A stretch of DNA of 23,051 nucleotides from Dunaliella salina (GCA_002284615.2 MU069703.1:278825-301875); one strand, 5' to 3'. Shown: positions 10,657 through 21,352, counted from the first letter of the stretch. A program made the numbers and translations. The notes: generated from the letters alone by a model not told the origin.

Positions 10657-10677
10657 AGGGGGGCTCCGCCCCTTTTT
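10657..10677. repeat. Short G/C hairpin followed by T-run
   Basis: AAAGGGG and CCCCTTT flank a short GGCTCCG loop just right of the gap. It could be a terminal structure of the foldback element or a chance hairpin. Its role is unknown. Confidence 0.35.
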
Positions 10678-10728
10678 TGTGATCCGGAGGATTACATCCA
10701 ACTTGTCTGTGTCAAAAAAAAGGAAATC

Positions 10729-10930
10729 TACGTAGGCAGAGAAACTCTCCCTACATCAACTTAATTGAATTAAGGAAAAGGAGACACATTGGCTCAAACA
10801 AAAAAGAGCCGTGTGCCCCCTCCACCACAAGGTATGAAAGTGAGAAAGCGAATGTGGATCTGCAGGGTTACTAGAAGCATCTGGCTCCAGAACCTAGCTG
10901 TGGGGAGTATTCTTGTTTTCATAGCGCGGC
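10729..10930 (-). repeat. Inverted copy of the intron-5 repeat
   Basis: Read on the minus strand this matches 6692-6878 and 17061-17247 at roughly 80%, with several short indels, for example extra bases after the CTTTTTT run. It lies just right of the assembly gap, between the two tandem units, which shows the repeat is dispersed rather than specific to the LRR intron. Confidence 0.65.
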
Positions 10931-11480
10931 ATGTGGTGATTGGGGCAATTTGATGAGTTGAATCAAGCGCCACGACCAAGCACAAGCTCAAGGCAAGCAA
11001 AGAGAGCCAAAAAAAAGCGAGGAGCGAGCTCAAGGCAAGATGTGCAGGCAAAGAAAAGCTAAGTTTCAAACAGCTCTTCCTCTAGGATAGGAGTCGGTGT
11101 CAAGGATTGCAAAGGTGGGTAAGGTCTCTGGGAAGCACACTCAGCTCACGCGCAGAGTCAATACCACACCAAAACTTTCAGCTTGAGATGCTCTGACGCT
11201 CTTTTGGCTGTTTGTCGGACAAGGAAAGAAGTAGCCAATCAACTCGATCCCAGAGATTCAACTGCCTTGAGCACACGCCAATTCTTACTGCATTTCAAGC
11301 TTGATCCTGAAATTTCAGGAGCAGAGGGATATCCTTTTGCAAGGCGGAAAACAATGGCACAACTTTGGAATCTCGTTGGTGTGATGTCAGAGAGGCTGGC
11401 ACTAGAGCTCTTGATCTAAATGTGCAGTTGCTGGCCTCAGCCCTAAATGAAAGGAAAGGGGGGGGGAGACCAGGGGACAC
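10931..11480. other. Spacer between tandem units, no gene recognised
   Basis: It holds a stretch (11002-11095) resembling 19675-19793, with shared GAGAGCCAAA, AGCGAGGAG and ATAGGAGTC blocks. This is either the continuation of the unit 1 flank after an insertion or a fragment of the retroelement 5' end. The rest (11100-11480) shows only short open frames and no recognisable product. Confidence 0.45.
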
Positions 11481-13060
11481 TTCTTGAAATGGACCTCTCA
11501 GCACTACCAAAACCATTGCTAAGACAAGTTCAGCTGCCCTTGGTTGTACCGCACAGATGTTAAAAATGGATGCTACACCATGCATGCAATGGAAATTGGC
11601 TTACATGTGATGTGGCAGAAGAGGAGCACCATCATCGTCAGGAGCTTTGCTGGAGGAGCACAAGCACTGGAGGCTGTTGTTCGCGAGTGTTCAAGGGCAA
11701 GGGATCCGCATCGGTTTGAAAAGTCAGCGGAGCCCCTTTTGCAGGGCAGGCAGGGACAGAAGACAGGTCCAGCAACCTAAGGGACACCAAGATGAGAGCA
11801 GGAGGACTGGCGTTCCACACCTTCAACATGAGGCGAGGTGAGCCCCCCGACACCATGGAAGACCAAATTTGACATGGTCCTTCAGCACTTTGGTTAAGTC
11901 TGTTCACATCGCAAGTTTCATGCCAATGAGATTTAGGGCAGACAGCACCGCAGCATGGCAGAAATGTCATCGTCTTCTGGCTGCCCTGTTTGCTGCAGAG
12001 GGCTGCAGACCTTCCTTTGCAACATTGTATATCCTACTTACTGTTCCCCCTCGATTTCTCCACCATGCATGCTCTAGAGACCTCACCAGCAAGGCACCTC
12101 GGTGGCATGCAGCCGCACACGGATTTTCCAAGGTGATGAACAAGCACGAATTGCTGCGGGCTCAAATCTCAAACACACAGGTGTACCATGCCATCGAGAG
12201 TGAGTCAAGTTTGCCAGAGATTTCATTCGCATTCAATGACATTGCTGTTTGTATAGTGTATAAGTAGTTAAATGAAAAGTGGCTGCTTTACCTTGCTCAT
12301 CGGCTCTATTCAGGTGTGTGTGTAGCCCAGTTGCAACGATTCGTCCTGGATATACATAATAAAAGTTCAAAAATTATTTTTAGTTGAGCCTGCCGTGGTC
12401 ACCGGGAACATCGTCAACGAACTCCAGGGGTGGCCTGGGCAAGGAGAACGAGGTGAGGAGAGGACCCCCAAACCAGGTTGCATGATTTGTTGCGTGCTTG
12501 ATTTGAAATTCATTTCCAAGAACATCATGCTGGAGCGAGCCAGCGGTTTCAAGACGGTGCTGGTCAGCCTCTGTTGCTTTCCTGCCACTTTTTTGGACTG
12601 CCAAATGGTGCAAAGACCCAGGATATTGAGCTGAAAATGTGGTGGTTGTAACAAAGGGCTGGGGAGGAGGGGCTCATGCGGGGCTATGTCCACATAGGGG
12701 GGCTTAGGCCGTACATTTCTTGCATGTCACGCAAGCGCATACATTGCCCATGGCAGGCCCCAGAGCAAGCACCACAACGGTCGGACAGGTCAATATCCTG
12801 GACTTCATTTGTTTGGGCTCTGGCATTTCCTGCATGAGCATGTGCAATACAGGCTAGACTCGATGAAGGGCACGGGAGTTGGAAGGACGCAAGGCTGTTA
12901 CGCATGACATGCATGCATTGACTGGCCGGCATGGAGTGGAAAGCATGCTCTTAAATCTAAGGTTTGGCATGGGACCCTGGTGGGCTAAGCTGGGTGAAGG
13001 CTAAGGCTTGTGCAGGCCCAAAATCGCCTGGCCTTGATCTGTTGATGTGACTAATCCTGC
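11480..13060. other. 5' flank of LRR gene copy 2, no convincing gene
   Basis: Counterpart of 1140-2690. The match is about 85% to 12390, then about 98%, then essentially identical from 12978. Differences in the left part include small indels. The frame corresponding to 1492-1779 runs here from 11869 to 12267, because the TAG at its end is TTG in this copy. It has no ATG start and no recognised homology. Confidence 0.5.
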
Positions 13061-13143
13061 ATTTGTGCGCACACACCTGCCTCCCTTCCCTATCTTGCAC
13101 GCAGACCAGGCCATTAGGAATCTGTGNATCTTCTGCAGCCCAT

Positions 13144-16100
13144 ATGGAGCCACCCATGAAGCTTGTGGCTGGGTGCAGTAGCACCCCTTTTAGTGCATGC
13201 CCCTCTCAGCGATCATATCGCAACCAACGCTGTGCCTGGGAGCACCTGCCGTCGGAGCTGGCAGCCCNTATCCTAGAGGCAGTAGCTTCAGAGGGTGGAT
13301 CTCATATCTCTACACTTCGGCTGATTTGCTCTGAGTTTAAGGAGTTGGTCGATACGAACATTCGCTCCCTGACAGTGAGGTCTTGGCCCCCATCATACTG
13401 CAAAGATTTGGTGAGTGGGGCATGGGTTCCCCTTCAGCCTTTTGAGCTTGCAATGCTGCAGATGGCTACCAAAATGAGTTTTTCTTTTGTTGGTATCATT
13501 CTGTTGTGTGAGTTAAGACCTGACAGCATTGTGGTGCACCTGGTGCTTGCAGCAGTGATCTGGACTTGAAAAGCAGTTGCATGCACGCAGCCCCAGATAG
13601 TGCAGGAGGCCCTTCAAACCACCTCAGTTTGTTAATGTTATGTTTCGTGTATTGCTTTTTACGTTTGGGAGTGTAAGTAGAAGGCAAGAAATTGGCAGTA
13701 TCGCTCGGTCTAATGGTCAACATGTGATCTGAGAGTTGCGTTTCTGTCAAGGAGATGTTAGGACCAGCACATCACAAGAGCATGCCACGAGTGCAAAGCT
13801 GAAACATAAATTATCGTTCTTGAAATGCTTCTGGGACTGCATGGGAGACTGCTTGCATGAGCAGTTGTTGGTCTCTGGCCTGCCCATCCTTTGCCGCCCA
13901 GATCCACCCTAAACCTCATCATGTCAATTGTTTGGAAGTCTGTTCTCAACAGGCCTGTACGCTTCTCCATTTATTACACTTAATGTGGTATTTTTGTTTT
14001 AACCTTGTTTACCTTTTTCCTTCCCCGCTCTGTACAGGCATGCCGCTGGCCAAGGGTTGCATGTGTGGAAGTGCGACAGCAGGTTGTGCCCACCTCACCT
14101 CTACCTCTCCGCTGCAAGAAGCTGACTGCAACCCACGCCTACCCTCTCATGGACGCACTCAGTAGACTACCAAGCCTACACGCGTGCGTTTCTGTCAATC
14201 ACTGTGTTGGGTTGCTTGCTTTGGGTGTGCTCATGGGAAATATCACGCTGTGCCATGCTATGCCACGAAATGCCTTTACCAGCCATTTAGGCTTGTGCTC
14301 AACAAGCATGCATCTTGCGTACGCATGTTGCTAAGTGCTATACAGTGCTCTGCGCTTTTTTGCATGCATGTCCGAGTTTTGAGAGCTGAAATTGACTCGC
14401 TAAACTGAGCATGCTCTGCCAAGCAAGGACTGGGATGGGCTCCAGCTCATTGCCCCTGCACCAATTTTGCGGTTTTGAAGGCAGGCGCGCATCCACTTGC
14501 AGCACACTTGTCCTGATCATGAAAATGACTGCAAGACCTTGTATGGACACTTGCAGCCTACACTTGGGAGCGCTTGACACCAACTTCCGTCGTGCACGCG
14601 ACTTCACTGTGAGGCTCGTTGCCAANGTGGCTCGCTTGCCCAACCTCCGCTCCCTTGACCTGTCTGGTAGCGGAGTGAGCCAGCTCCCCCCGTCTCTGCT
14701 GTATGCCTGCACCAGCTTGACCCATTTATCCCTTGACAGCTGCCGCATGAAAGCCCTGCCAGCTGGCCTGAACCNCCTATCTGGCCTGGTCCATTTAAGC
14801 GCCGCGAACAGCACACGGCTGCAGGTAACTTTGCAGAAACGTGCGGGGGCATTTTTCAATCCACTGGTGTCCTGGGATAAATAAGTCCCCTCTGCTNNNA
14901 TACTTGCNTTGACTTGTTGTTGGGTGATGCTGATGCATATTGCGTCAAAACAAGTCCAAACAAGTTTGTGTGTCACAGCCAGCATGCAGCCGTGACTGCA
15001 AGGTCATTCCATGAAGCAGCCGCTTTTTGCGATGCCGTTGCTCTTAATAAATTCTATGCCGGATTGTCCTGCTTTTCATTGCAACGCATCGTTTGCTTTG
15101 ACACCAAACAAAACCCAACTTGAAGGTAATGTCACCCAACCATCTTATGCAGGCTCTCCCAGAGGCCGCCATGGCACGCCTTACAGCCTTGACCTTCCTA
15201 GACGTGCGTGGCTGCAAGCTGCAGAGCCTGCCTCAGTCCTTACCACACAGCCTCCAACACCTCAGTGCCAGCAGCAATCGGCTTACCCAGCTGCCACAAA
15301 CGCTTGGCCAACTGCGCAGCTTGACGCACTTGGACATCAGCGACAACCAGCTGCGCTCTTTGCCAAGCTTGGCTTTGCTGAAAGGGCTCACACGCTTGCA
15401 GGTTGGATCAAACTGGACGCTTGCAAATGGGAGCTTGCAGGCGAGCCTGCCTGCCTGTATGCCCGCCCTGGTTGTGCTGGAAGCTTGCGGTATTGGTCTG
15501 AAGGTGGGTTCATGTTCACTTTTGGGGGGCTTTTTGGGAGTGTTAAACAGTTTTGGAGGGCTAAGCCTAAATCTAGCCAATCTCCTGCATCAGTGCAGTG
15601 ATGTATGTATGTGCTCTTCTTGTTAAGAATTCCCTGCTTGCACATGACCGTAATAAATTGGCAGAGGGAGTGAATTGCCAGACATGCTCTCTCTCGCGTT
15701 TCTTTCCCAAATCTGCCCATGTCAACCATTATTTCTCATTATGGTATTGGATTTTACGAAAAGCAACAAAAATCTGAGAACCCCAGATCAGTCCTCTGGC
15801 CTGAGATCATCCCAAAATGGCCTACAACTCCATTTTTGGAGCCACACTTCACTCTCAAAATAGTGTATTGATAACCTCCAAAAATCCAGCATTCAAGAAA
15901 TGTGGAAGTAAGAGGTGAAAACAGAACTTGCTGGCATCATTTGTGCTTCTCGTGGCTGAAATTCTGTACGTCACCGGGCACTAAGTATGTTCGATCCATT
16001 TCTTTTGCAACGAAATTCTTTTTTACAAGGACTCCAAATGATTAAAAAAACACCCAACTTGATGCTGAGGGCGGTCTGAAATGGAGGTCTGATGGTCAAA

Positions 16101-17926
16101 AAGTGGGGTTCTTGCCGCGGCTAATGAGGCGTGTGCACCCCAACTAGTACCTCTTGAACTGAAGTGCTAGAGGAAGCCTGACAGACTAAATAATCCTCTG
16201 TTTGTTGCATTGGAGAAAGTGATGAGGACAGGCACTAATACCATTACAATCAACTGGCAACACAATGGAACCCATGTTTGAAAGGTGCCACTTGGGTTGC
16301 ACTTATGCAGGGAGCATGCAAAAAACAGGCAGTTTTAGGCCCCAGTTGACACCCTCTGATGGATTGGAACCCAGGGCAGATTGCGCATCCACTTGGCATT
16401 TATCGTTAAACCATGTCAAACTTCCTGACACTTGCAAGTCCTCTTTGCTGTCTGCAGAGCCTTCCCTCCTACTTCACATGTCCCAAGCTGAAAGATATGC
16501 TGCTGTCGTCCAACGACCTGGCTGAAGTGCCCAGCTGCGTGAAGGGCATGAGCTCTTTGAGAAGCCTCAGTCTCGACTACAATGAGCTCACTGCTCTTCC
16601 AGATTGGCTCGGAGAGCTCACAACCCTCACCAGCTTGGATGTGTCGGGCAATGCCTTGCTCGGGCTGCCAGAGAACTTGGGGCTTGCAGGATTGGGGGAC
16701 TCTCTGCTCACCCTGACAGCAGCAAGCAACGCGCTGCGCAGCTTGCCGCCATCATTTGGCCGCCTCAGGTAAATTTTGAAAGCATTGTAAGCTTCTGTGC
16801 TGAGCTGCACCACGAAGGTCCTGAAATCATCGCTTGTGCAGAATAATCCTGGACAGCAAAGCAAGGCAGGGAGTGGCCATACTTGAAGCTTGAAGGAAGC
16901 GTCTGCTCACCCAGGATATTCTGTCAATTTGGTCCCTTCTTGTTGCCCAAGTTTCAGCATCTTGCTCATGCACTGCCAATTGAAGAGAGTGAGTGTAAAG
17001 GAAAAAGAGAAAGGGAATGCTGATCGCCAAAGTGAGCACAAAATTCAAAGTTAGTCTCACGCCGCGCTATTTAAAACAAAAATACTTCCCACAGCCAGGT
17101 TCTAAAGACAGGTGCTCTTAGTAACCCTCCAGATCCACATTAGCTATTTTTTTCATACCTTGTGGTGGAGGGGCTACAGGCTCTTTTTTGAGCCAATGTG
17201 TCTCCTTTCCCTTAATGAATGTGGGGAGAGTTTCTCTGCCTATGTAGTTTTTCTTTTCTTTTTTCTCCTTTTCAAAATGCCATTTTTGCTGACTTTTGCC
17301 TGGACATTTTGAATGCTAAGCCCAAGGCGTACCGAATAACTCTTTTGTTTGCAGCAACCTAACAGAGCTGGACTTGAGTGACAACAAGTTGGGTCCGCTT
17401 GCACCCCCTGTCATTTGGCAACTGCCCCAGCTGAACCTCCTTGCCATGGCCAGCAATGGTTTGCAGCATTTTGATGATGAAGTGGGACGATTAAGGCTGC
17501 TCAGGTAGGAGTCCTGAAGTTGCAAGTTGAGGGCACCGACATGTTTTTCTCTTCTCAATTCAAGTAAATGCAGCATCTGTTTTGCTGAATTCCAGCTTGG
17601 CAGTTGTCATTATTATCATAGGTATCAATTTCTCCGGACAGGTGATCCCACTCAGCAATGCTGATGTTAGGTGAAATGATATCTGCCTCCTTGCTCTCTT
17701 TCCTCTGGCATTGCAGGTGGCTGGACGTCTCAGACAACCACCTAGAGGCTCTCCCGCTTCAAGCCTTGCTGTCTTGCATGCAGCTAGAAGTCCTGAAAAT
17801 AAGCGGTAACAAGCTAGAAGCCCCGGACGACCTTCCGCTCATGACATACTGGCCTAGGCAAGAGGCAGCAGGCCCAGAAAATGGACAAGGAGATTATACA
17901 GGTGTGGGGTCATTGCAGAAGCTGAG
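13144..17926 (+). CDS. F-box-like / leucine-rich-repeat protein, copy 2 (3' end not resolved)
   Basis: Same seven-exon structure as the gene at 2775-7557, shifted by 10,369: 13144-13410, 14038-14183, 14557-14824, 15153-15503, 16458-16768, 17355-17504 and 17717-17926. The predicted product is identical to copy 1 apart from residues hidden by Ns at 13268, 14626 and 14775. The only exon differences I see are three synonymous changes at 16505, 16508 and 16517. All donors and acceptors are intact. The following intron begins at 17927 (GTAGGT), and similarity to copy 1 collapses 10 bp into it. Possible continuing exons at 18192-18249 and 18446-18519 have no counterpart in copy 1. Whether this locus is a separate gene or a repeated assembly of copy 1 is open. 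Confidence 0.78.
17061..17247 (+). repeat. Interspersed repeat in intron 5 of LRR copy 2
   Basis: Exact counterpart of the repeat at 6692-6878, carried along in the duplicated core. It is also related to the inverted copy at 10729-10930. Confidence 0.65.
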
Positions 17927-17936
17927 GTAGGTGGAG

Positions 17937-18294
17937 TGCCGCGTACCAGACGGAACTCAACATTGATGGACAACCCCTTCTTCTTTTTCCAAGACAGATT
18001 TATGTTCCAGTCCATACTTGGCCCCTCAACTTTGCCAGCATGAGATTGTTTATGCATGCGTGCGCGATCCTCCCATCCATGTGTTGTCATTGTTTTTGTT
18101 AAGCATATCCTCTGTAAAGGAGGCTTACTCTTGGCCTTCCAGCGCCTTTTCTTTTCTTCTTTTTCACAATGGATTGTGGGTCATCTCACAGCCTGCTAGA
18201 GGAGAACAGCTCCCTGCAGGAAAACAGAAATACATCTGCTTGCAATGCAGTAAGTACAATCATATTGCCATGCATAGATAAACCAAACCCTGAA
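17937..18294. other. 3' flank of LRR copy 2 with a possible extra exon
   Basis: This is the diverged counterpart of the unit 1 flank. A candidate exon at 18192-18249 follows an acceptor (TCTCACAG), continues the exon 7 frame (phase 2) with SLLEENSSLQENRN, and ends at a perfect GTAAGT donor. A second candidate at 18446-18519 also fits (acceptor CCGCTGCAG, phase 0, donor AGGTAC). Neither has an equivalent in copy 1 and neither encodes LRR sequence, so both are tentative. Confidence 0.28.
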
Positions 18295-18376
18295 TCATTA
18301 ACTCGTATAAGTGAAGGCTTCCCGCCAGGCTAGCGCTAGCTTGTTGCTTAGAGGGAAGCCTTACACAAGTTAATGA
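18295..18376. ncRNA. Long imperfect hairpin, possible small-RNA precursor or foldback repeat
   Basis: The arms pair as TCATTAACT (18295-18303) with AGTTAATGA (18368-18376), GTG (18311-18313) with CAC (18364-18366), and AAGGCTTCCC (18314-18323) with GGGAAGCCTT (18353-18362). That makes 22 base pairs broken only by a 7-versus-1 nt bulge and a 1-nt bulge. The 29-nt loop contains the palindrome GCTAGCGCTAGC. The size is compatible with a microRNA precursor, but also with a small foldback repeat or a structured intron segment. Expression is unknown. Confidence 0.35.
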
Positions 18377-19650
18377 AATGCCGGTCCCAGCGAGGCGGCA
18401 TGGAGGTGCGCGGTTCAAGTCCTAATGGGTGGGCTGCCGCTGCAGGTGGAGAGCAATGATATCTTCGCGGGTTGTCCACCACTGCTCCCTCCACAGAAGG
18501 GGAGGCTCGCTAGCATTAGGTACAAAGCCATGCACACAGGAAGCGACACCGTGGGATTGCATGTAGCGCTTGCGTGTGCAGTGCCACCCCCTGGACTGAC
18601 ATTTTGTTAGCTTGTGTACCTCTTACAAATCAACACGGATGAGGTTTGAAAAGGATTGGAAAAGGTTACATAGCTGTACTTGACTATAAGTGCAGCTGAA
18701 GCAAGGAGTAGCTTGTAATGAAAGCAAATCAACCTCTTACATACAAATATGAACTGGAAGAGGAAAAAGGCCTTGTGCAGCGTTCAAAAGTGCTAGATGC
18801 TGCGAATAAGGTAAGGTTACATTGCTTTATCCGCCTACAAGGGCAGCTGAGCGGAGACTTAGAGGCCTATAACCAGACCTGTTCACGCAAAAAACAAAAG
18901 CAGTGCTCAAAAGCCAGGCACAGCATCTTAGGCATGCAGACACAATTTGGCTAACTCTAAGAACAAGGCTCATGATTAATTGCAAATCTTCATGGAATGC
19001 GCAGGTTAAGTGTGCACATGAACTTCACAAGGACAGCAGAGAAGTTCAAAAACACCGCGTTTTTGTGAACAGGAAACGCAAAGTGCTTGATTTACAGAAG
19101 CCTGCAGGAAGTCGTATCGAATTGCAGGAATGTTGTGTTGTTGGGAGAGCGCGTAATGCAGGCCCTGCACTGGGGGACATTTGTAGGCCATCTGTTATCT
19201 GACGCTTGTTTGTTTTTATTCAAGACTTGAAACCAAGGACAGGGGAATGTCTTAAGCGGCCGTTCCGACAAAAGTAAAACCTCAGGCTGAACAACAGCTG
19301 GTGTGCAGTAAGCACAGACTCAACATAAGCGCTGGTGCTAACAGTGAGCCCCACCAACTAGAAGCACAACTGGGAGCAAAATTAACGCAGGTTCGTCAGG
19401 CCAAGGTTTACAGTCATCTTTTAGGCTTGCGTTTTGCCCAAGGGGGAGTAGCCTGTCCAGTGAACAGGTCAAAATTGGACATGTTTAACTGCAAGTTTGA
19501 GGGCTTTTTCTTTGGTAAGACCAAGCTAAGGGGATTAAGGGGTCCGGTGATGTTTCTTTTTTTAATGTAATATGAGTCTATTGTTGCATAAATATGTATC
19601 TGAGAGGGTTTTGATGCACAAGCTCTGAATAATGTTTTTGTGCTGTTTTT
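18377..19650. other. 3' flank of unit 2, no gene recognised
   Basis: Short open frames only. Blocks near 18764, 19015-19095, 19140-19205 and 19360-19400 match unit 1 (8030, 8120-8200, 8255-8305 and 9122-9170), so this is ancient shared flank. It has diverged heavily and lacks the LINE tail seen in unit 1. Confidence 0.5.
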
Positions 19651-19756
19651 GGATGGCTTGTAGAGTTTGTTGTAGAGAGCCAAAGAGAACAAGAAAACTA
19701 GCGAGGAGTGAGCTGGAGGCAGTAGATATGGCAAGCAGAGGAAAAGGTTTTTTAAA

Positions 19757-20731
19757 TTGAAAAAGCTCTCCGGATCTCTCTCACATAGGAGTCCCCAGGA
19801 CATCCCCAGGACATCATACATAACATTCTTAGAGACAAAAATAACTGCAGCTAACACTCTCCCCAGATACCGCCAAATCAACAACAGCCACATCAGCGAG
19901 CTGGTTAACACACACTTCAACAGTTCATTTCCAGACTCACCACGCCCAGGAACTATCCCCATCACTGCAAACACAACACAACCAGTACCTCCCAACACAA
20001 CCCCGCTCCAGAACCCACTACACACACCCCCCACCCAAGCTGTCCCACTGAATACACTATTTCAAAGCACCATCCATCCAACACAAGAACCGCCTAGCAA
20101 AAGGACACGATCTAGATTCGAACAAGCACCCATAACAACCGTAGGATCAACCTCCTTGATACAAAACACAATTCAAAACAACCTTTTGCTTCCCACTCAG
20201 GAAATACAGCAAGGGACCACAGAGATCCCATACTCTGCCACCACACCCACACAAACACACGATATAACACCAACGATACCCCTTTGCCCGCAAGAAACTC
20301 CCCCAAACATCCCCTCCAGCAGGAAAAGAGCTGCTTCTGCCAACCCTACACTCCCTGGTACTCAACCTAACCATCCTAATACCTCACATAGATGTAACTC
20401 ACAGGCTCTGTCTCCCCGCAACGAGCCACCCAGCAAACGCACGCGATCTAAGTCACAATCAAGCTCCCTCCACACACAAAGCACATGTTACCAAACAATA
20501 CCCAATCCCCTGGGCTTACGACACCAAAGCGACAACCCACCCCCCACTCACCATCAACCAAGCCCCCCTTCCATGCCTCCAACCATCACTCTCACTTCTT
20601 CTAGTCAAGACACACAAGACAGCCGACAGAAAAGAAAGAGGAGAAAGCTTCTTGAAACTAATACAAACCTTTCCATCCCTACTAACTCTCCACTGGGCCA
20701 AACAGCCCAACACACAGAGCTCTGGCCCTAG
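19757..20731 (+). pseudogene. Retroelement N-terminal region, basic and Pro/Thr-rich
   Basis: About 324 codons are open but with no in-frame ATG until about 20573, so the true start is lost or lies upstream through a frameshift. The composition is rich in Pro, Thr, Ser, Gln and Asn and looks disordered. EPPSKRTRS occurs twice (20087-20113 and 20423-20449). There are further basic clusters (SSRKRA, and QKRKRRK near the C-terminus), which suggest nucleic-acid binding or nuclear localisation. It ends at a TAG (20729-20731), but the same frame continues into the zinc-finger segment, so this is probably one protein interrupted by stops rather than a separate ORF1. Confidence 0.6.
19793..19814 (+). 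repeat. 11-bp perfect tandem repeat at the retroelement 5' junction
   Basis: CCCCAGGACAT occurs twice in direct succession (19793-19803 and 19804-19814), exactly where similarity to 11002-11095 stops. It could be a scar of insertion or simple slippage. Confidence 0.5.
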
Positions 20732-21352
20732 AAGCAGGATAAATTGAGGAAGCTAGCAGAGGAAACAACCCCCCTACTAGTAGTCGCAATTAATACTATC
20801 TACAACTACGACCTAAATTAAATCACACATATCAGTGACTGGAGGATCATTATTGCCAAGAAAAGAGACAGGAACAATGAGCCTCCCAAGCACCAAAAAC
20901 AATACCTGACCCACTTTGCGCCCATGACCATCGAAAAATGGGCCCTCCCAATGTTCGAACGCAATGGGTTCACCCCTGTCAATACCAAACCTGCCGCTCG
21001 AGCTGAGATTGAGTGTGCCTGCTGTGAGATCTGTAACTACAATGGCGGCAAAGAGCCCACAAACTCTGAGCCCCCCTACCTTGACATGTACATCTGCGAT
21101 GTCTGCCAGCGAACCTACCACTGGTCCTGCATGAAGGAGCTAGGATGTTACTCTGATGCACAAAGACAGGGTATAGACAACAACATTTATTGGGCCTGCC
21201 CTGCATGCACACCACTCAGCGAAGATGAGAAACTAGAAAGGAAATCAAACTTTTTCAGCAATGAACTAATCCGCATTGACTGGGAGCCAAGCTGGGAACC
21301 TGAAGACATCAGGGAAGCTTGGCCCAATTTTCACCAATGCATCCTTCAATGA
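20732..21352 (+). pseudogene. Retroelement PHD-type zinc finger segment
   Basis: Same frame as the upstream basic region, interrupted by a TAA at 20819-20821. Counting from the ATG at 20924, zinc ligands fit a C4HC3 PHD finger: CEIC (34, 37), CDVC (58, 61), H66, C69 and CPAC (92, 95), with an aromatic just before the last pair (YWAC). PHD fingers bind histone tails or other proteins, and they are known in the first ORF of some LINE clades such as CR1. The frame ends at TGA 21350-21352. Coding character passes to another frame at about 21.30-21.34 kb, so a frameshift breaks the protein here. Confidence 0.7.

Larger units (their letters stand above)
11480..19650 (+). repeat. Tandem duplication unit 2 (LRR gene plus flanks)
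   Basis: Second, direct-orientation copy of the unit at about 1140-9510. Between about 2025 and 7567 of unit 1 the two align with a constant offset of 10,369 bp, so there is no net indel across 5.5 kb that is mostly intron. The upstream flank (11.5-12.37 kb) and downstream flank (17.94-19.65 kb) are diverged, with small indels. A weak further match of 19675-19793 to 11002-11095 may extend the unit to about 19793. Confidence 0.85.

Noticed and set aside
10140..10764. Long open frames across the N run
   Set aside because: They exist only because undetermined bases cannot contain stops.
18381..18425. tRNA-like B box (GGTTCAAGTCC) with an A-box-like stretch
   Set aside because: A and B boxes are only about 13 nt apart, the T-stem does not pair beyond two bases, and no acceptor stem or anticodon arm can be formed.
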